This document shows positions 10,005 through 19,865 of a stretch of DNA of 64,000 nucleotides, in pieces. Each line of letters starts with the position of its first letter. Position 1 is the stretch's first letter. The stretch comes from Zanthoxylum bungeanum. Its lineage: Eukaryota; Streptophyta; Magnoliopsida; Sapindales; Rutaceae. The stretch covers positions 62,001 to 126,000 of the forward strand of contig SKCR01036778.1 in assembly GCA_019454045.1 (NCBI GenBank), written 5' to 3'. Both the position numbers and the translations under genes were made by a program. Below the pieces are notes generated by a model. That model saw nothing but the letters and a program-made list of their open reading frames with translations. It was not told the origin of the DNA and did not search any database.

Positions 10005-11834
10005 TGACCGGCGTAAACACACACATATAACGCAAGCGCACGTATCGTTCAAGTAGTGTAAAAATATCGATCCCACGAGGACTAAATATCTAATCTATTA
10101 ATTTTATGAGGTCAAATGATTACTAGTATCTAACAGGTTGTTTGATTGATTTGAAATGGTGACGATTCTAAATTTAAAAACAAGTAAATAATATTATTTG
10201 AAAGTAGATTTTAAGAAAATTCAATATTAAAAACTATCTAGGGTTGTGATTTCTTCCAATATCATTTTAAAGATGAAGTGATTATCTTAAAGTTGGGTAA
10301 TATATTGATTTATTAACTTGGAACACTAAATTATGTGTAAGCCTCTGTCGATGGTCAGACACAAATACCCAGTTTAACCCAATTGAACCATATGTCTATG
10401 TCAACCAAATTATCTGGATTCATTAAGTTTAAGTTCCAATTATGGCTACCCCCGCCCGACAGGTATATGTCTATCCTGTAAGGAAATCTATTAAAGGGTT
10501 ATCTATCCTCAAGGAAGATCGTGGACTTTGAGTCTAAGGTCTTAAACTTAAAATCCCTATGTCTAGTTCATTTTAAGTTTCCCAGTTCAATTTTATTAAT
10601 GGCCAGTTAATGAAAAAGCATTAAGATTAAGACTCAATAAATAAATCTTTAAATTACCCAAACTATAATTTTACCCCTTATAAACCGGTGATATTGGATT
10701 TCATCACAACCCCAGATAACTGGCTTAGTTACGACACATATTTACGGGTAGTAAAAAAACTTAAATAAAATAAAAGACATAAAGTAAAATACTGAAAATT
10801 AAATACTAAAAATTAAATGCTGAAAAGTAAATGGTGAAAGTAAATGCTGAAATTACATACTGAAAATTAAATGCTGGAAAGTAAATGCTGAAAGTAAATT
10901 ACTGAAAAGTAAATGCTGAAAGTAAATTGCTAAAAGTAAATTGGTGAAAAGTAAAAGCTGAAAGTAATTTGCTGAAAAGTAAATGCTGAAAGTAAATTGC
11001 TGAAAAGTAAAAACTGAAAATTAAAGAAAGAAAAGTACTGTGCGTAAAAGTAAATTGCGGAAAGTAAAAAATGAAAAGTAAAGAAAAGAAAGTGTGAAAG
11101 CGGAAATTAATTACTAAAAGCTATAAATAAACAAACAAGATAAAATCTTCTTAGTATTCTTAAGGAATTCCTTAGAAGAAAGTATGAATTTTACAAATGA
11201 AATGGCTTGGTATTTATAGGCAAAATTTTGCCTCCATCAAATCATCAACCAAATCAATTATTAATTGCTCCACTAATTGCTCCACCAAATCCATTATTAA
11301 TTGCTCCACTAATCTCTTATCATGTTTGGTGATGATTTGATAATTTTTATTATTTATTTATTAATTTTTTTTTTTTGCTTTGAAAATGATTGAAAGTGAC
11401 TTTAATAATTACACACATCACACTTCTGAATGGTTCATCAATTTCGGGCATGAAATCGTCAGAATTCGAAATTATTCTGTGTTTCAAAGCTGTATATCTT
11501 TGAGTCTTCTTTAATTTGGAACTTGAATCAGCTCATTCCGATATCGGAGTACAAAGTTATGCCCAAAATACGACAGATGCGCAAAACTGGAATTTCCAAA
11601 ACTGCACTTCGTCAAAAACGCCCTTTCAAGTTTCCAATCTCCAAAATTAAAATATCAAGTCCAATAATTGCCCTTATTTGACCCATATTTCATCCTAAAT
11701 GATTTCATTGAGACCCGATATTATTTTATCTGCAAAATAAAATAAAACACATCAAAACGTTCATCAAACCCGAGAAACTAAACAAAATATTAAGTTAAAA
11801 GGGCGGTAAATATTGATATATTTTCCGCTCATCA
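10005..11834 (-). repeat. 5' LTR of element A
   Basis: This partner of 2463-4293 has TG...CA termini. The minus-strand start TGATGAGCGG is at 11834 and the end CCGGTCA is at 10005. A TATA-like box is at about 11212-11218 on the minus strand, followed by the GCTGAAAAGTAAAT array at about 10790-11010. Confidence 0.93.
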
Positions 11835-11839
11835 CCTTT
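11835..11839. other. Right target-site duplication of element A
   Basis: CCTTT follows the outer LTR end of A and pairs with CCTTC at 2458-2462. The gag reading frame of B resumes directly after it. Confidence 0.85.
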
Positions 11840-13477
11840 GTGCAACAAGATTCAGAATCCCTTTGCGAAGCTTGGGAAAGATTCAAAGATTTACTCAGGA
11901 AATTTCCTCATCATGAGTTCACAAAATGGCTACAAGTCCAAACCTTCTACAATGAACTTTCTGGAATAATGAGAACCACAATTGATGCTGCTGCTGGAGG
12001 AGCTTTGATGGCAAAAGGAGAAGATCAGGCCTGGGACTTAATTGAAGAAATGGCCAACAACAATTCTTTATGGCCAACATAAAGGAGCATGATCCAAAGA
12101 ATTGCAGGAATTTTTGAAGTTGGAGCCAACACAGCACTGAATTCCAAGCTGGATCAGATTTACAAAAATCTGGAAACTCTTAACATGAAGGTTAATGGTG
12201 GATCCACAAGTTCACCATTTGAAGGAGCACCTGAGTCAGAATCTTTCAACCAACATAAAGAAACGGTGAATTATGTCAACAATTTCAATAGACAGAGGAA
12301 CAATCCATATTCGAACACCTACAACCCAGGGTGGAGGAATCATCCCAATTTCGCATGGAGCAACAATTCAGGACAAATGAACAACCCACCACCTGGATTC
12401 CAACAACAGTACAAAGGCCATGAGCAGATAAATAAATCAAGAATAACAGAAGTGTTGACCCACTTGAAAAAGATAGAATCAAAACACGACTCTCAAGCAT
12501 CAAGATATGATGCTATGTTTCAATCCCAAGTAGTATTAATTCAAAGTCAATCAGCTTCTATTAAAGCACTGGAGAATCAAATTGGACAACTGGCCAATGC
12601 TCAAAGTTACAGACCGCCAGGTAACCTTCCTAGCAACTCTGAACCAAATCCGAGGAACATAGAGAAGGAGCAGTGTCATGCCATCATGTTAAGCGGTACT
12701 GAAATCAACAAAGATGTTGGAACCAAAACAACTGCTGAGGAAGTTCCAAAAGGAACAAAGCAACAGATGGAGGAAAAAGAAGCAAAGGAAAAAGAACAGA
12801 TCACTAATCTTCCACATTTTCCTCAGCGTCTTCAGAAGAATAAACTAGACAAGCAGTTTGCTCGATTCTTGGAGGTGTTCAAAAAGCTGCATATCAACAT
12901 TCCATTTGTAGAAGCGTTGGAACAAATGCCCAACTATGCCAAATTCATGAAAGACATTCTTTCACGAAAGCGGAGATTGGGAGATTATGAGACAGTAGCA
13001 TTATCAGATGAATACAGCGCCATCATTCAGAGAAAACTTCCTCCAAAGTTGAAAGATCCTGACAGTTTCACTGTTCCTTGCACCATAGGAGAACATGACT
13101 TCGGTAAGGCTCTGTGTGATCTAGGTGCGAGTGTTAACTTGATGTCTTTTTCTATTTTCAGGAAATTGCATATTGGAGAAACAATGCCAACTTCAGTATC
13201 TCTACAACTTCCTGATAGAACGCTCGTATTTCCAAGAGGCGTAGTTGAGGATGTGCTGGTCAAGGTTGAAAAATTCATTTTCCCAGCAGATTTTATTGTC
13301 CTTGATATGGAGGAAGACGGAGACGTGCCAATCATCATCGGGAGACCATTCTTGGCTACAGGTCGAACCATTATTGATGTACAAAAAGGAGAATTAACCA
13401 TGAGGGTACAGGTTCAAGAAGTAACATTTAATGTTTTCAAGGCCATGAATTTCCCAGATGATGAAAAGAAAGAGTAA
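11840..13477 (+). pseudogene. gag-pro: gag C-terminal part and retropepsin of element B
   Basis: This continues the gag frame interrupted at 2462 and stays in one frame to 13477, broken by a single TAA at 12080-12082 where A has GAA. The second section is a 462-codon open stretch from 12089. It contains an Asn-rich linker (NPYSNTYNPGW), a KNKLDKQFARFLEVFKKL segment typical of the gag-protease linker, the retropepsin active site DLGASVNLM (GAT at 13118, residue 344 of that stretch), and the C-terminal flap and lobe motif IIIGRPFLATGRTIIDV. No CCHC zinc knuckle is evident. Apart from one stop and the nested insertion, it is better preserved than the A copy. Confidence 0.9.
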
Positions 13478-13534
13478 TGTTTTAGACTTGATATAATACA
13501 TAGTACCGTTCAGAACTTTGATGAAAGGAAAAGT

Positions 13535-13987
13535 TCTACTGACAAACTTAAAGCATGTCAATTGCCTGTGGAGCCTGAAGATAAAACGTCTTTTGCACTG
13601 AAAAAGCCAATTCTTGCACTACAAGCAACAGAAGAGAAAAAGTTCCACCAGCTCAACGAATTGGAGGAATTATACAATCAGCCTTTTGAGGATGCCAAAT
13701 TGTACAAAGAAAAGGCCAAGAAGAGACAGGATGAGAAGTTAGTGCGCATACAACTGGAACCAGGGCAGAAGATACTATTAAACAAATCAAGGGTAAAATT
13801 CTTCCCATGGAAGCCAAAATCATGGTGGTCAGGTCCATTTGTGATCACCAATGTTTTACCAGACATAGCCGTTGAGATAATGATCCTGACTCCAACAAAA
13901 CTTTCAAGGTTAAAAAAAAACGTGTTAAGAACTACTGGGGAGAATCATTTGAGCGACAAAAAGAAAGTGTCACACTTTCAGATCTAG
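13535..13987 (+). pseudogene. Integrase C-terminal remnant of element B
   Basis: The retropepsin linker (DKLKACQLP) passes directly into the integrase end (VEPEDKTSFALKK, QLNELEELYNQ, EPGQKILLNKSRVK, GPFVITNVLP). The junction is the same as in A, so RT, RNase H and the integrase core were lost in a common ancestor. A frameshift near 13880 shifts the final segment out of the YWGE frame. Confidence 0.85.
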
Positions 13988-14130
13988 CTTAACATTCGAG
14001 AAGACACGTCTAGCTAACGACTTTAAACTTAGCGCTCGCAGGGAGGCAACCCATGCAATTTGTGTATATATTGTGATCTGGTGTGTTTTATTTTTGTGTG
14101 TTTAATTTTTGCAGGTTAAGTCATTTCATG

Positions 14131-14711
14131 ATGGAAGAAGTTCTCGCAAATATTCACAAGCAATTTCCTTCTCTCCCTCAAAAATCTCTGATGAAAGTCT
14201 ACAAAGCTCGCTTTGAACAGATGAGGTTACTGATGATCAAAGGTATTCCTACTGACATTCGTTGGATTATTGAAGCAAGGGTCTGATTGGCAGGTGAGTC
14301 TTCTGACTCTTTTATTTCACATCTGCCTGGTTTAGGAAGGAGCACCTATGCTAAAAAGAGAAGAGCCAAAAGAATGTGTGTCTGTTATTAATGTGCTCGT
14401 ATGTTTTGTGATACTCGTTGTCGTTCTTTAGGAATGGTGTCTGATAACCGCGAAGATAAGATTAATTTCATTTGGGATGATATAGCTAAAACTCTTGAGA
14501 CGCATCCCAGTGGATGTGTGTATCACGAGATTGGTGTGTTATACGCACAATTCCAAAAGGAAAGACAACAGTTAAGTCTCGGGAATCTAACTTAAAAAGA
14601 CCATGTTTGCCAATTTATAAGAAAATTGGATGGGAAGCTTGTCCCTGATGCATATACGTCAATCAAGCCGCTACTTTTCTTGTACATATTATATCTCTTT
14701 GTCTTTTCCTA
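14131..14711 (+). pseudogene. Cys-rich ORF of element B, damaged
   Basis: This is the counterpart of the intact frame at 6512-7060, in the same order between the integrase remnant and the LOG gene. It starts at the ATG at 14131. A CGA to TGA change (14284-14286) stops it after about 51 codons, and further stops follow near 14388 and 14593. The four Cys of the cluster remain (CxxCxxxxCxxxC pattern near 14385-14420), and a short in-frame deletion lies near 14480. The A stop codon is TAT here, so the frame would extend into a hydrophobic tail ending at 14711. Function is unknown. Confidence 0.6.
14291..14299 (+). promoter_or_regulatory. Consensus 5' splice-donor sequence, conserved between A and B
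   Basis: CAGGTGAGT matches the donor consensus at the same position as in element A (6892-6900). Acceptor-like tracts follow before the LOG gene: TTTTCTCCGACAG ending near 14757, and ACCCTTTTTAG ending near 14855. The second is also present in A as ACCCTTTTCAG. The combination suggests a spliced transcript that would place LOG downstream of an intron, but this is inference. Confidence 0.4.
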
Positions 14712-14906
14712 ATAATTTTGATTTTTTTTGTTATTTTCTTTTATTTTCTCCGACAGGATCCAGACCTTTTTTGACTATCACGATTTATTTTGATGTTAAC
14801 TACTAATTGTCATTTGGCAGGTACTACTGCTATTATTTTACTCACCCTTTTTAGGCATTATAAATTCAACTCATCATTGTACTTTTGAAGACATCCAGAG
14901 TAAAAC

Positions 14907-15560
14907 ATGGAAGCCACTTTAAGAAGACGAGTTGAAAACATCTGTGTGTTTTGCGGTACTAGTGTTAGTGTTAAGCCACAATACGTAGAGGTAGCACATG
15001 AATTGGGTCGAGTCTTAGTTGCAAGGAATATGCATTTAGTATATGGCGGAGGCAATCTTGGACTTATGGGGATCGTTTCAAAAGCTATACAGGAAGGAGG
15101 CAGTCACGTTTTGGGAATCATCCCAAAACCCTTGGCAGAAGCAAATATTATTGGACCATCAAACGGAGAGGAACTGATCGTGCCAGGTATGTCTGAACGA
15201 CCGGTAGAAATAATTAACCGTGCTGATGCTTTTATTGCTTTGCCAGGTGGCTTGGGTACATTGGAGGAAATTTTTACAGTATTATCTTGGGCGAACCTGA
15301 ACATACACCAGAAACCGCTTGAACTGTACAACATTGAAGGATTTTATGATTTTCTTTGTGTGTTTCTTGATGATGCCCGGAGAAATGGGTTCGTGGCAAA
15401 ACCTATGAAAGAATTCATCCTTAGTGCCAGAACTGTTCCGGATCTAATTGACTAAATCTTGGCCTATGAACCACAAATTAACCCTATCCTTTCAAAGATA
15501 AATTGGTCTGATCACGATCGTGGTAAGAGGCGTCGGATTAATCTGGATCTTAACCTTTAA
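14907..15560 (+). pseudogene. LOG-type cytokinin phosphoribohydrolase carried by element B (premature stop at codon 183)
   Basis: The family converts cytokinin riboside 5'-monophosphates to free-base cytokinin plus ribose 5-phosphate in the cytosol. The frame opens with ATG in a good plant context (AAAACATGG). It encodes ICVFCGTS (12-19), YGGGNLGLMG (46-55), the conserved Arg in GMSER (94-98) and PGGLGTLEE (113-121), so the nucleotide-binding and catalytic motifs are complete. A CAA to TAA change at 15453-15455 would end the protein at 182 residues. Without it the frame continues to 217 residues and ends INLDLNL. Plant LOG proteins are usually about 200-240 residues, so the copy is essentially full length. 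Host LOG genes normally contain several introns and none is present here, consistent with capture from an mRNA. A 182-residue product might still fold, but that is unproven. Confidence 0.9.
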
Positions 15561-16874
15561 CTTTTCGTGTAGCATTTCAGTTAACCAGGTACTATCTTCT
15601 AAACTCTTCTTCTACTGTTTAAGACATTGGGGACAATGTCTCATTTTGGTTTGGGGGAGGAAATTAGTTGATCAATATCTTATTTTTAGTTATGTGTTGT
15701 TTTTATTTTTAGTCCAAAATTTTTCGAAAAATCCAAAAAAAAATTGAAAATTTTCAAAAATTACAAAAATATTTTGCGTTTTTGTGTTTTTATTTTGACT
15801 AAAAATGTGAAATTGGTAAGAGATAGCTGAGTAAGGAGTTTCCACTCCTGAGACGTATTTCAAACCTATTTTCGAAACAAGTTAATTTTTGTTTATTTCC
15901 TTTTGAATTATTTAATTTGTGAATTCTCCATAAAATTGACTAAAACGGATCTTCATATGCCTAGTTAGCAGGTATTATCAATATGCATGGTAACATACGG
16001 ACATGAGCTATAATTGAAAAGTTTGAAATATTCAGTGCTCTAGTTTAATTGGAGGAATCATCTATAAAAAGCATTGGAAAAAAAAAACATCTGAGATCCG
16101 AGTTATTAAGTCCGTATGGGTGTTTTAACACCTAGTGCCCTAAAACCAACTGGTTTGGGAGTCACTGGCCCAAAGCTCGCTACATTGATCAAAGATGTTG
16201 CAAAAATATATATATATCTGAAGTCTGAGTAATTAAGTCAATAGGGGTGTCTTAACACCTGGTGCCGTAAAGCCAACTGGTTTGGGAGCCACCGACCCAA
16301 CACTCGCTACATAGATGGAAGATATTATATATAAATAAATAAAAAAAAAAAATCAAAGAAAAAAATCAGAAAAATCAGAAAAATTATTCCATTGCTGCAA
16401 AAAGATGTGAATTCTTATAAAACTTTAGGACAAAAATATTAATCTTTTATCAACTGCACTTGTGACTGTTGTGCGAAAAAATGAGTTGATTAATATTTTG
16501 TCGATTGTGTATATGGAGAATGGTAAAAATAATCGGAGAATTTACTTATTCGGTAATTTAGAATGAAACAAAACAACTATTGACTTGGATTAGATGTTTC
16601 ATCTGTTTAGTCACTAACTTCTTTATTCTCTTTTCTCTTGCCTTTTTGCTTTCGTGTGCATTAGTTTTATTATCTTTTTACTTTTGTAAAATATTTGTGG
16701 GTATCGTTGCTGTAAGCCCTCACGAGACTATAACTCGTCCACTAGAGACACCTATGGGTTTAAAGGCTTGTTGCATATGCTAAATGCAACTGTGATCCCT
16801 ACGAAAGTGGCTTAGTTTAATTTTAATTGTTTCTTGTATTTTATTTTGTTGTTTTGCTCGAGGACTAGCAAAAT
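15561..16874 (+). other. Long 3' noncoding region of element B
   Basis: There is no supportable coding sequence here. The region parallels 4311-5602 of element A. It holds the two-unit duplication at about 16090-16330, a short TA run near 16205 and AT-rich tracts near 15715-15790. Confidence 0.75.
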
Positions 16875-16890
16875 GTTAGGTTTGGGGGTT
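16875..16890 (+). other. Polypurine tract of element B
   Basis: GTTAGGTTTGGGGGTT lies directly before the LTR start TGATGAGCGG and matches the tract of element A. Confidence 0.8.
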
Positions 16891-18655
16891 TGATGAGCGG
16901 AAAATATATCAATATTTACCACCCATTTTACTTAATATTTTGTTTAGTTTCTCGGGTTTGATGAATTTTTTGATGTGTTTTAGTTTATTTTGCAGATAAA
17001 ATAATATTGGGACACAATGAAATCATTTAGGACGAAATGTAGGTCAAATAAGGGTAAAAATTGGACTTGACATATTAATTTTGGAGATTGGAAACTTGAA
17101 ATGGCGTTTCAATCATTTTCAAAGCAAAAAATAAATTAATAAATAAATAATAAAAATTATCAAATCACCACCAAACATGATAAGCAATTAGTGGAGAAAT
17201 TAATGATGGATTTGGTGGAGCAATTAGTGGACAATTAGTGGAGCAATTAATAATGGATTTGGTGGATGATTAGATGGAGGCAAAATTTTGCCTATAAATA
17301 CCAAGCCATTTCATTTGTAAATTCATACTTTCTTCTAAGGAATTCCTTAATAATACTAATAAGATTGTATCTTGTTTGTTTATTTACAGCTTTCAGTAAT
17401 TAATTTCCGCTTTCGCACTTTCTTTTCTTTACTCTTCATTTATTACTTTCTGCAATTTACTTTTACACACAATACTTTTCTTTCTTTAATTTTCAGTTTT
17501 TACTTTTCAGTAATGATGAGGTAACTCCCCTTTGTTGGGGTAAAATGTAGAACTTTTATTACTAATATTTATATTAATCTCCATTAATTATTATATATAA
17601 ACTAGTTAAAACCTGACTTAACGAGGATACCGCCATATTGGTCGGTTGGTAATTATTTAAATTGGTTTTAACCTGACTAAACTGGATACCGTCTGATTGG
17701 TCGGTTGGTAATTAATTATTAATTTGACTTAATCTGGATACCGCCTATATGGCTGGTTGGTAATTATCATGCAAAGTTAATATATTATATTAAGGGAGAT
17801 ATCTAAAATAGAAGTAATAAAATTGGATCCTTTTACCTCAACATTTTCTTTTATTGTACTTTTACTTTATTTACTTTTCAGCAATTTACTTTCAGCATTT
17901 ACTTTTCAGCAATTTACTTTCAGCAATTTACTTTCAGCATTTACTTTTCAGTAATTTACTTTCAGCATTTACTTTTCAGCTTTTAATTTTCAGTATTTAA
18001 TTTCAGCATTTACTTTCCATCATTTACTTTTCAGCAATTTACTTTTCAGTATTTTACTTTATGTCTTTTATTTTATTTAAGTTTTTACTAGCCCTAGTTA
18101 TGTGTCGTAACTAAGTTAGTTATCTGGGGTTGTGTTGAATTCTAATATCACCGGTTTATAAGGGGTTATTTTATAGTTTGGGTAATTTAAAGGTTTACTT
18201 ATTAAGTCTTAAACTTAATGCGTCTTGTTAATTGGCCATTAATAAGATTGATATGGTAAATCTAAAATAAACTTGACAAAAGAATTTTAGGTTTCAGCCT
18301 TAAACTTAATAGCCCACGATCTTCATTGAGGATAGATAACCTTTTAATAGATTTCCTTACAGGATAGACATATACCTTTCGGGCGGGGGTAGCCATAATT
18401 AGAAGATTCACAACCCTAGATAGTTTCCTAATATTTAATTTTCTTAAACCTACTTTTGTGCAATTTTATTTACTTGTTTTTAAATTTAAAATCATCACCA
18501 TTTCAAATCAATCAATCTACCTGTTAGATACTAGTAATCATTTGACCTCATAAAATTTATAGATTAGGTATTAAGTCCTCGTTGGATCGATACTTTTTAT
18601 ACTACTTGAACGATATGTGCGCTTGCGTTATACGCGTGTGAGTAAGCGCCGGTCA
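16891..18655 (+). repeat. 3' LTR of element B
   Basis: It begins TGATGAGCGG and ends CGCCGGTCA. Compared with the other copies it carries two internal deletions. One of about 200 bp is near 17110, and another of roughly 150 bp is near 18402, where CCATAATT runs directly into the CACAACCCTAG segment. It keeps the CGGTTGGTAATT block (about 17600-17765) and the TTTCAGCAATTTA units (about 17870-18060). Confidence 0.9.
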
Positions 18656-19791
18656 TACATGCAACAGCCTGACGGTTTTGTCGGGTCAAAACATGCAAAC
18701 AAGGTTTGCATGTTAAATCGATCCATTATAGATTGAAGCAAGCATCGCGTTCTTGGAACCAACATTTTGATGAGATCATAAAAGAATATTGTTTCATTCA
18801 AAACTAAGATGATTCTTGTGTATATAAGAAGGTTAGTGGGAGAGCACTGATATTCATTGTCCTTTACGTTGATAATGTATTGCTTATTGGCAATGACATT
18901 CCCATGCTACCATCGATGAACGCTTGACTTTCATGAAAATTCTCCATGAAAGATCTGGGAGAAGCAGCCTTTATTCTGGGAATTAGGATCTACCGGGATA
19001 GATCTAGAAAGCTGTTTGGACTCTTCCAGAGCTCGTACATTGACAAAGTGTTGAAAAGATTCAACATGGATCAGTCTAAGAGGGGGCTGCTTCCAGTGTC
19101 ACATGACGTCTCTCTATCTAAGGACATGTGTCCTAAAACTTAAGATGAGAGAGATAACATTAGTCAAATCATGTTTTCTTCTGCAGTCGGATCGATCATG
19201 TATGCCATGATATGTACACGACCTGATGTCTCATATGCTTTGAGCATTTGCAGTCGCTATCAGGCCGATCTAGGTGATGGTCACTTGTTTGCTGTTAAGA
19301 ACATCCTTAAGTATCTTAGACGATCTAAGGATGCTTTCACAGTATATGGAGATGGAGAACTTGAGGTGACTGGGTTCACCGACGTAAGTTTCCAATCCGA
19401 TAAAGATGACACTAAGTCACAATCTGGGTACATATTTTATTTGAACAACGGAGCATTGAGCTGGAAATCTTCCAAGCAAGAGACTGTTACCTATTCAACA
19501 ACAGAAGTGGAATATATCGCTGGAGCTGAGGCAGCAAAAGAAGCAGTTTGGATCCGTAAATTCCTAATTGGATTAGGAGTAGTTCTGTTAGCAGCTGAGC
19601 CCGTACCTTTGTATTGTGGCAATAACGGGGCTATAGCGCAGGTTAAGGAACCACGGTCTCATCAACGATCCAAGCATGTAATTCGATGGTTCCATCTGAT
19701 TCGTGAGATCATACATCGTGGCGATGTGAAGATCGAAAAGATCGCTTCAGATGACAACATTGCAGATCTGCTGACGAAAACTATATCTTAG
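18656..19791 (+). pseudogene. Ty1/copia RT-RNase H remnant of element C
   Basis: The segment encodes the C-terminal half of a copia polyprotein. It starts at YMQQPDGFV right at the B insertion point, then KQASRSWN, MKDLGEAAFILGIRIYRD and VLKRFNMDQSK, then RNase H motifs (TEVEYIAGAEAAKEAVWIRK, DDNIADLLTK). The RT catalytic box reads YVDN instead of YVDD (18865-18876). The RNase H motif CDNNGAIA reads CGNNGAIA (GGC at 19618-19620), removing a catalytic Asp. A 1-base deletion near 18730, several stops and a TAA at 19141-19143 break the frame. It is inactive. Confidence 0.92.
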
Positions 19792-19865
19792 TAAAATTTT
19801 GAGCGACATGTACATAGTTCATGTGTTAGATACTTGAGTGATTAGCTATGAGCCAAGTGGGAGAT

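Larger units (their letters stand above)
2463..11834 (-). mobile_element. Gypsy element A, complete, LOG-carrying, nested in B
   Basis: This 9.4-kb element lies on the minus strand with two about 1830-bp LTRs (10005-11834 and 2463-4293). Both begin TGATGAGCGG and end CCGGTCA. It has a primer-binding site and a polypurine tract, and a 5-bp duplication flanks it. In its own direction the order is gag, retropepsin, integrase C-terminus, Cys-rich ORF, LOG-type gene and a long 3' noncoding region. RT, RNase H and the integrase core are absent, at the same junction as in B. The two LTRs differ at only a few percent of positions by eye, so insertion is moderately recent. A and B belong to related but distinct LTR subfamilies. 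Confidence 0.92.
1..18655 (+). mobile_element. Gypsy element B (Athila-like, LOG-carrying), split by element A
   Basis: This Ty3/gypsy element runs on the plus strand. Its parts in order are a 5' LTR (cut by the window start), a tRNA-Asp-type primer-binding site, gag, a retropepsin domain, only the C-terminal part of integrase, a Cys-rich ORF, a LOG-type gene, a polypurine tract and a 3' LTR (16891-18655). Element A is inserted inside gag at 2463-11834. Reverse transcriptase, RNase H and the integrase catalytic core are missing, so B could only move with enzymes supplied by another element. B itself sits in the RT gene of copia element C: the sequence right of its 3' LTR reads directly into a copia RT motif (YMQQPDGFV). 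Its own target duplication cannot be checked because the left flank lies outside the window. Assignment to the Athila group rests on the primer-binding site, gag style and layout, not on a database search. Confidence 0.88.

Noticed and set aside
16885..16910. Possible hammerhead ribozyme core (TGATGAGCGGAAAA) at the LTR start
   Set aside because: The first core base is T instead of C, there is no room for stem II between TGATGAG and GAAA, and no partner stem is visible.
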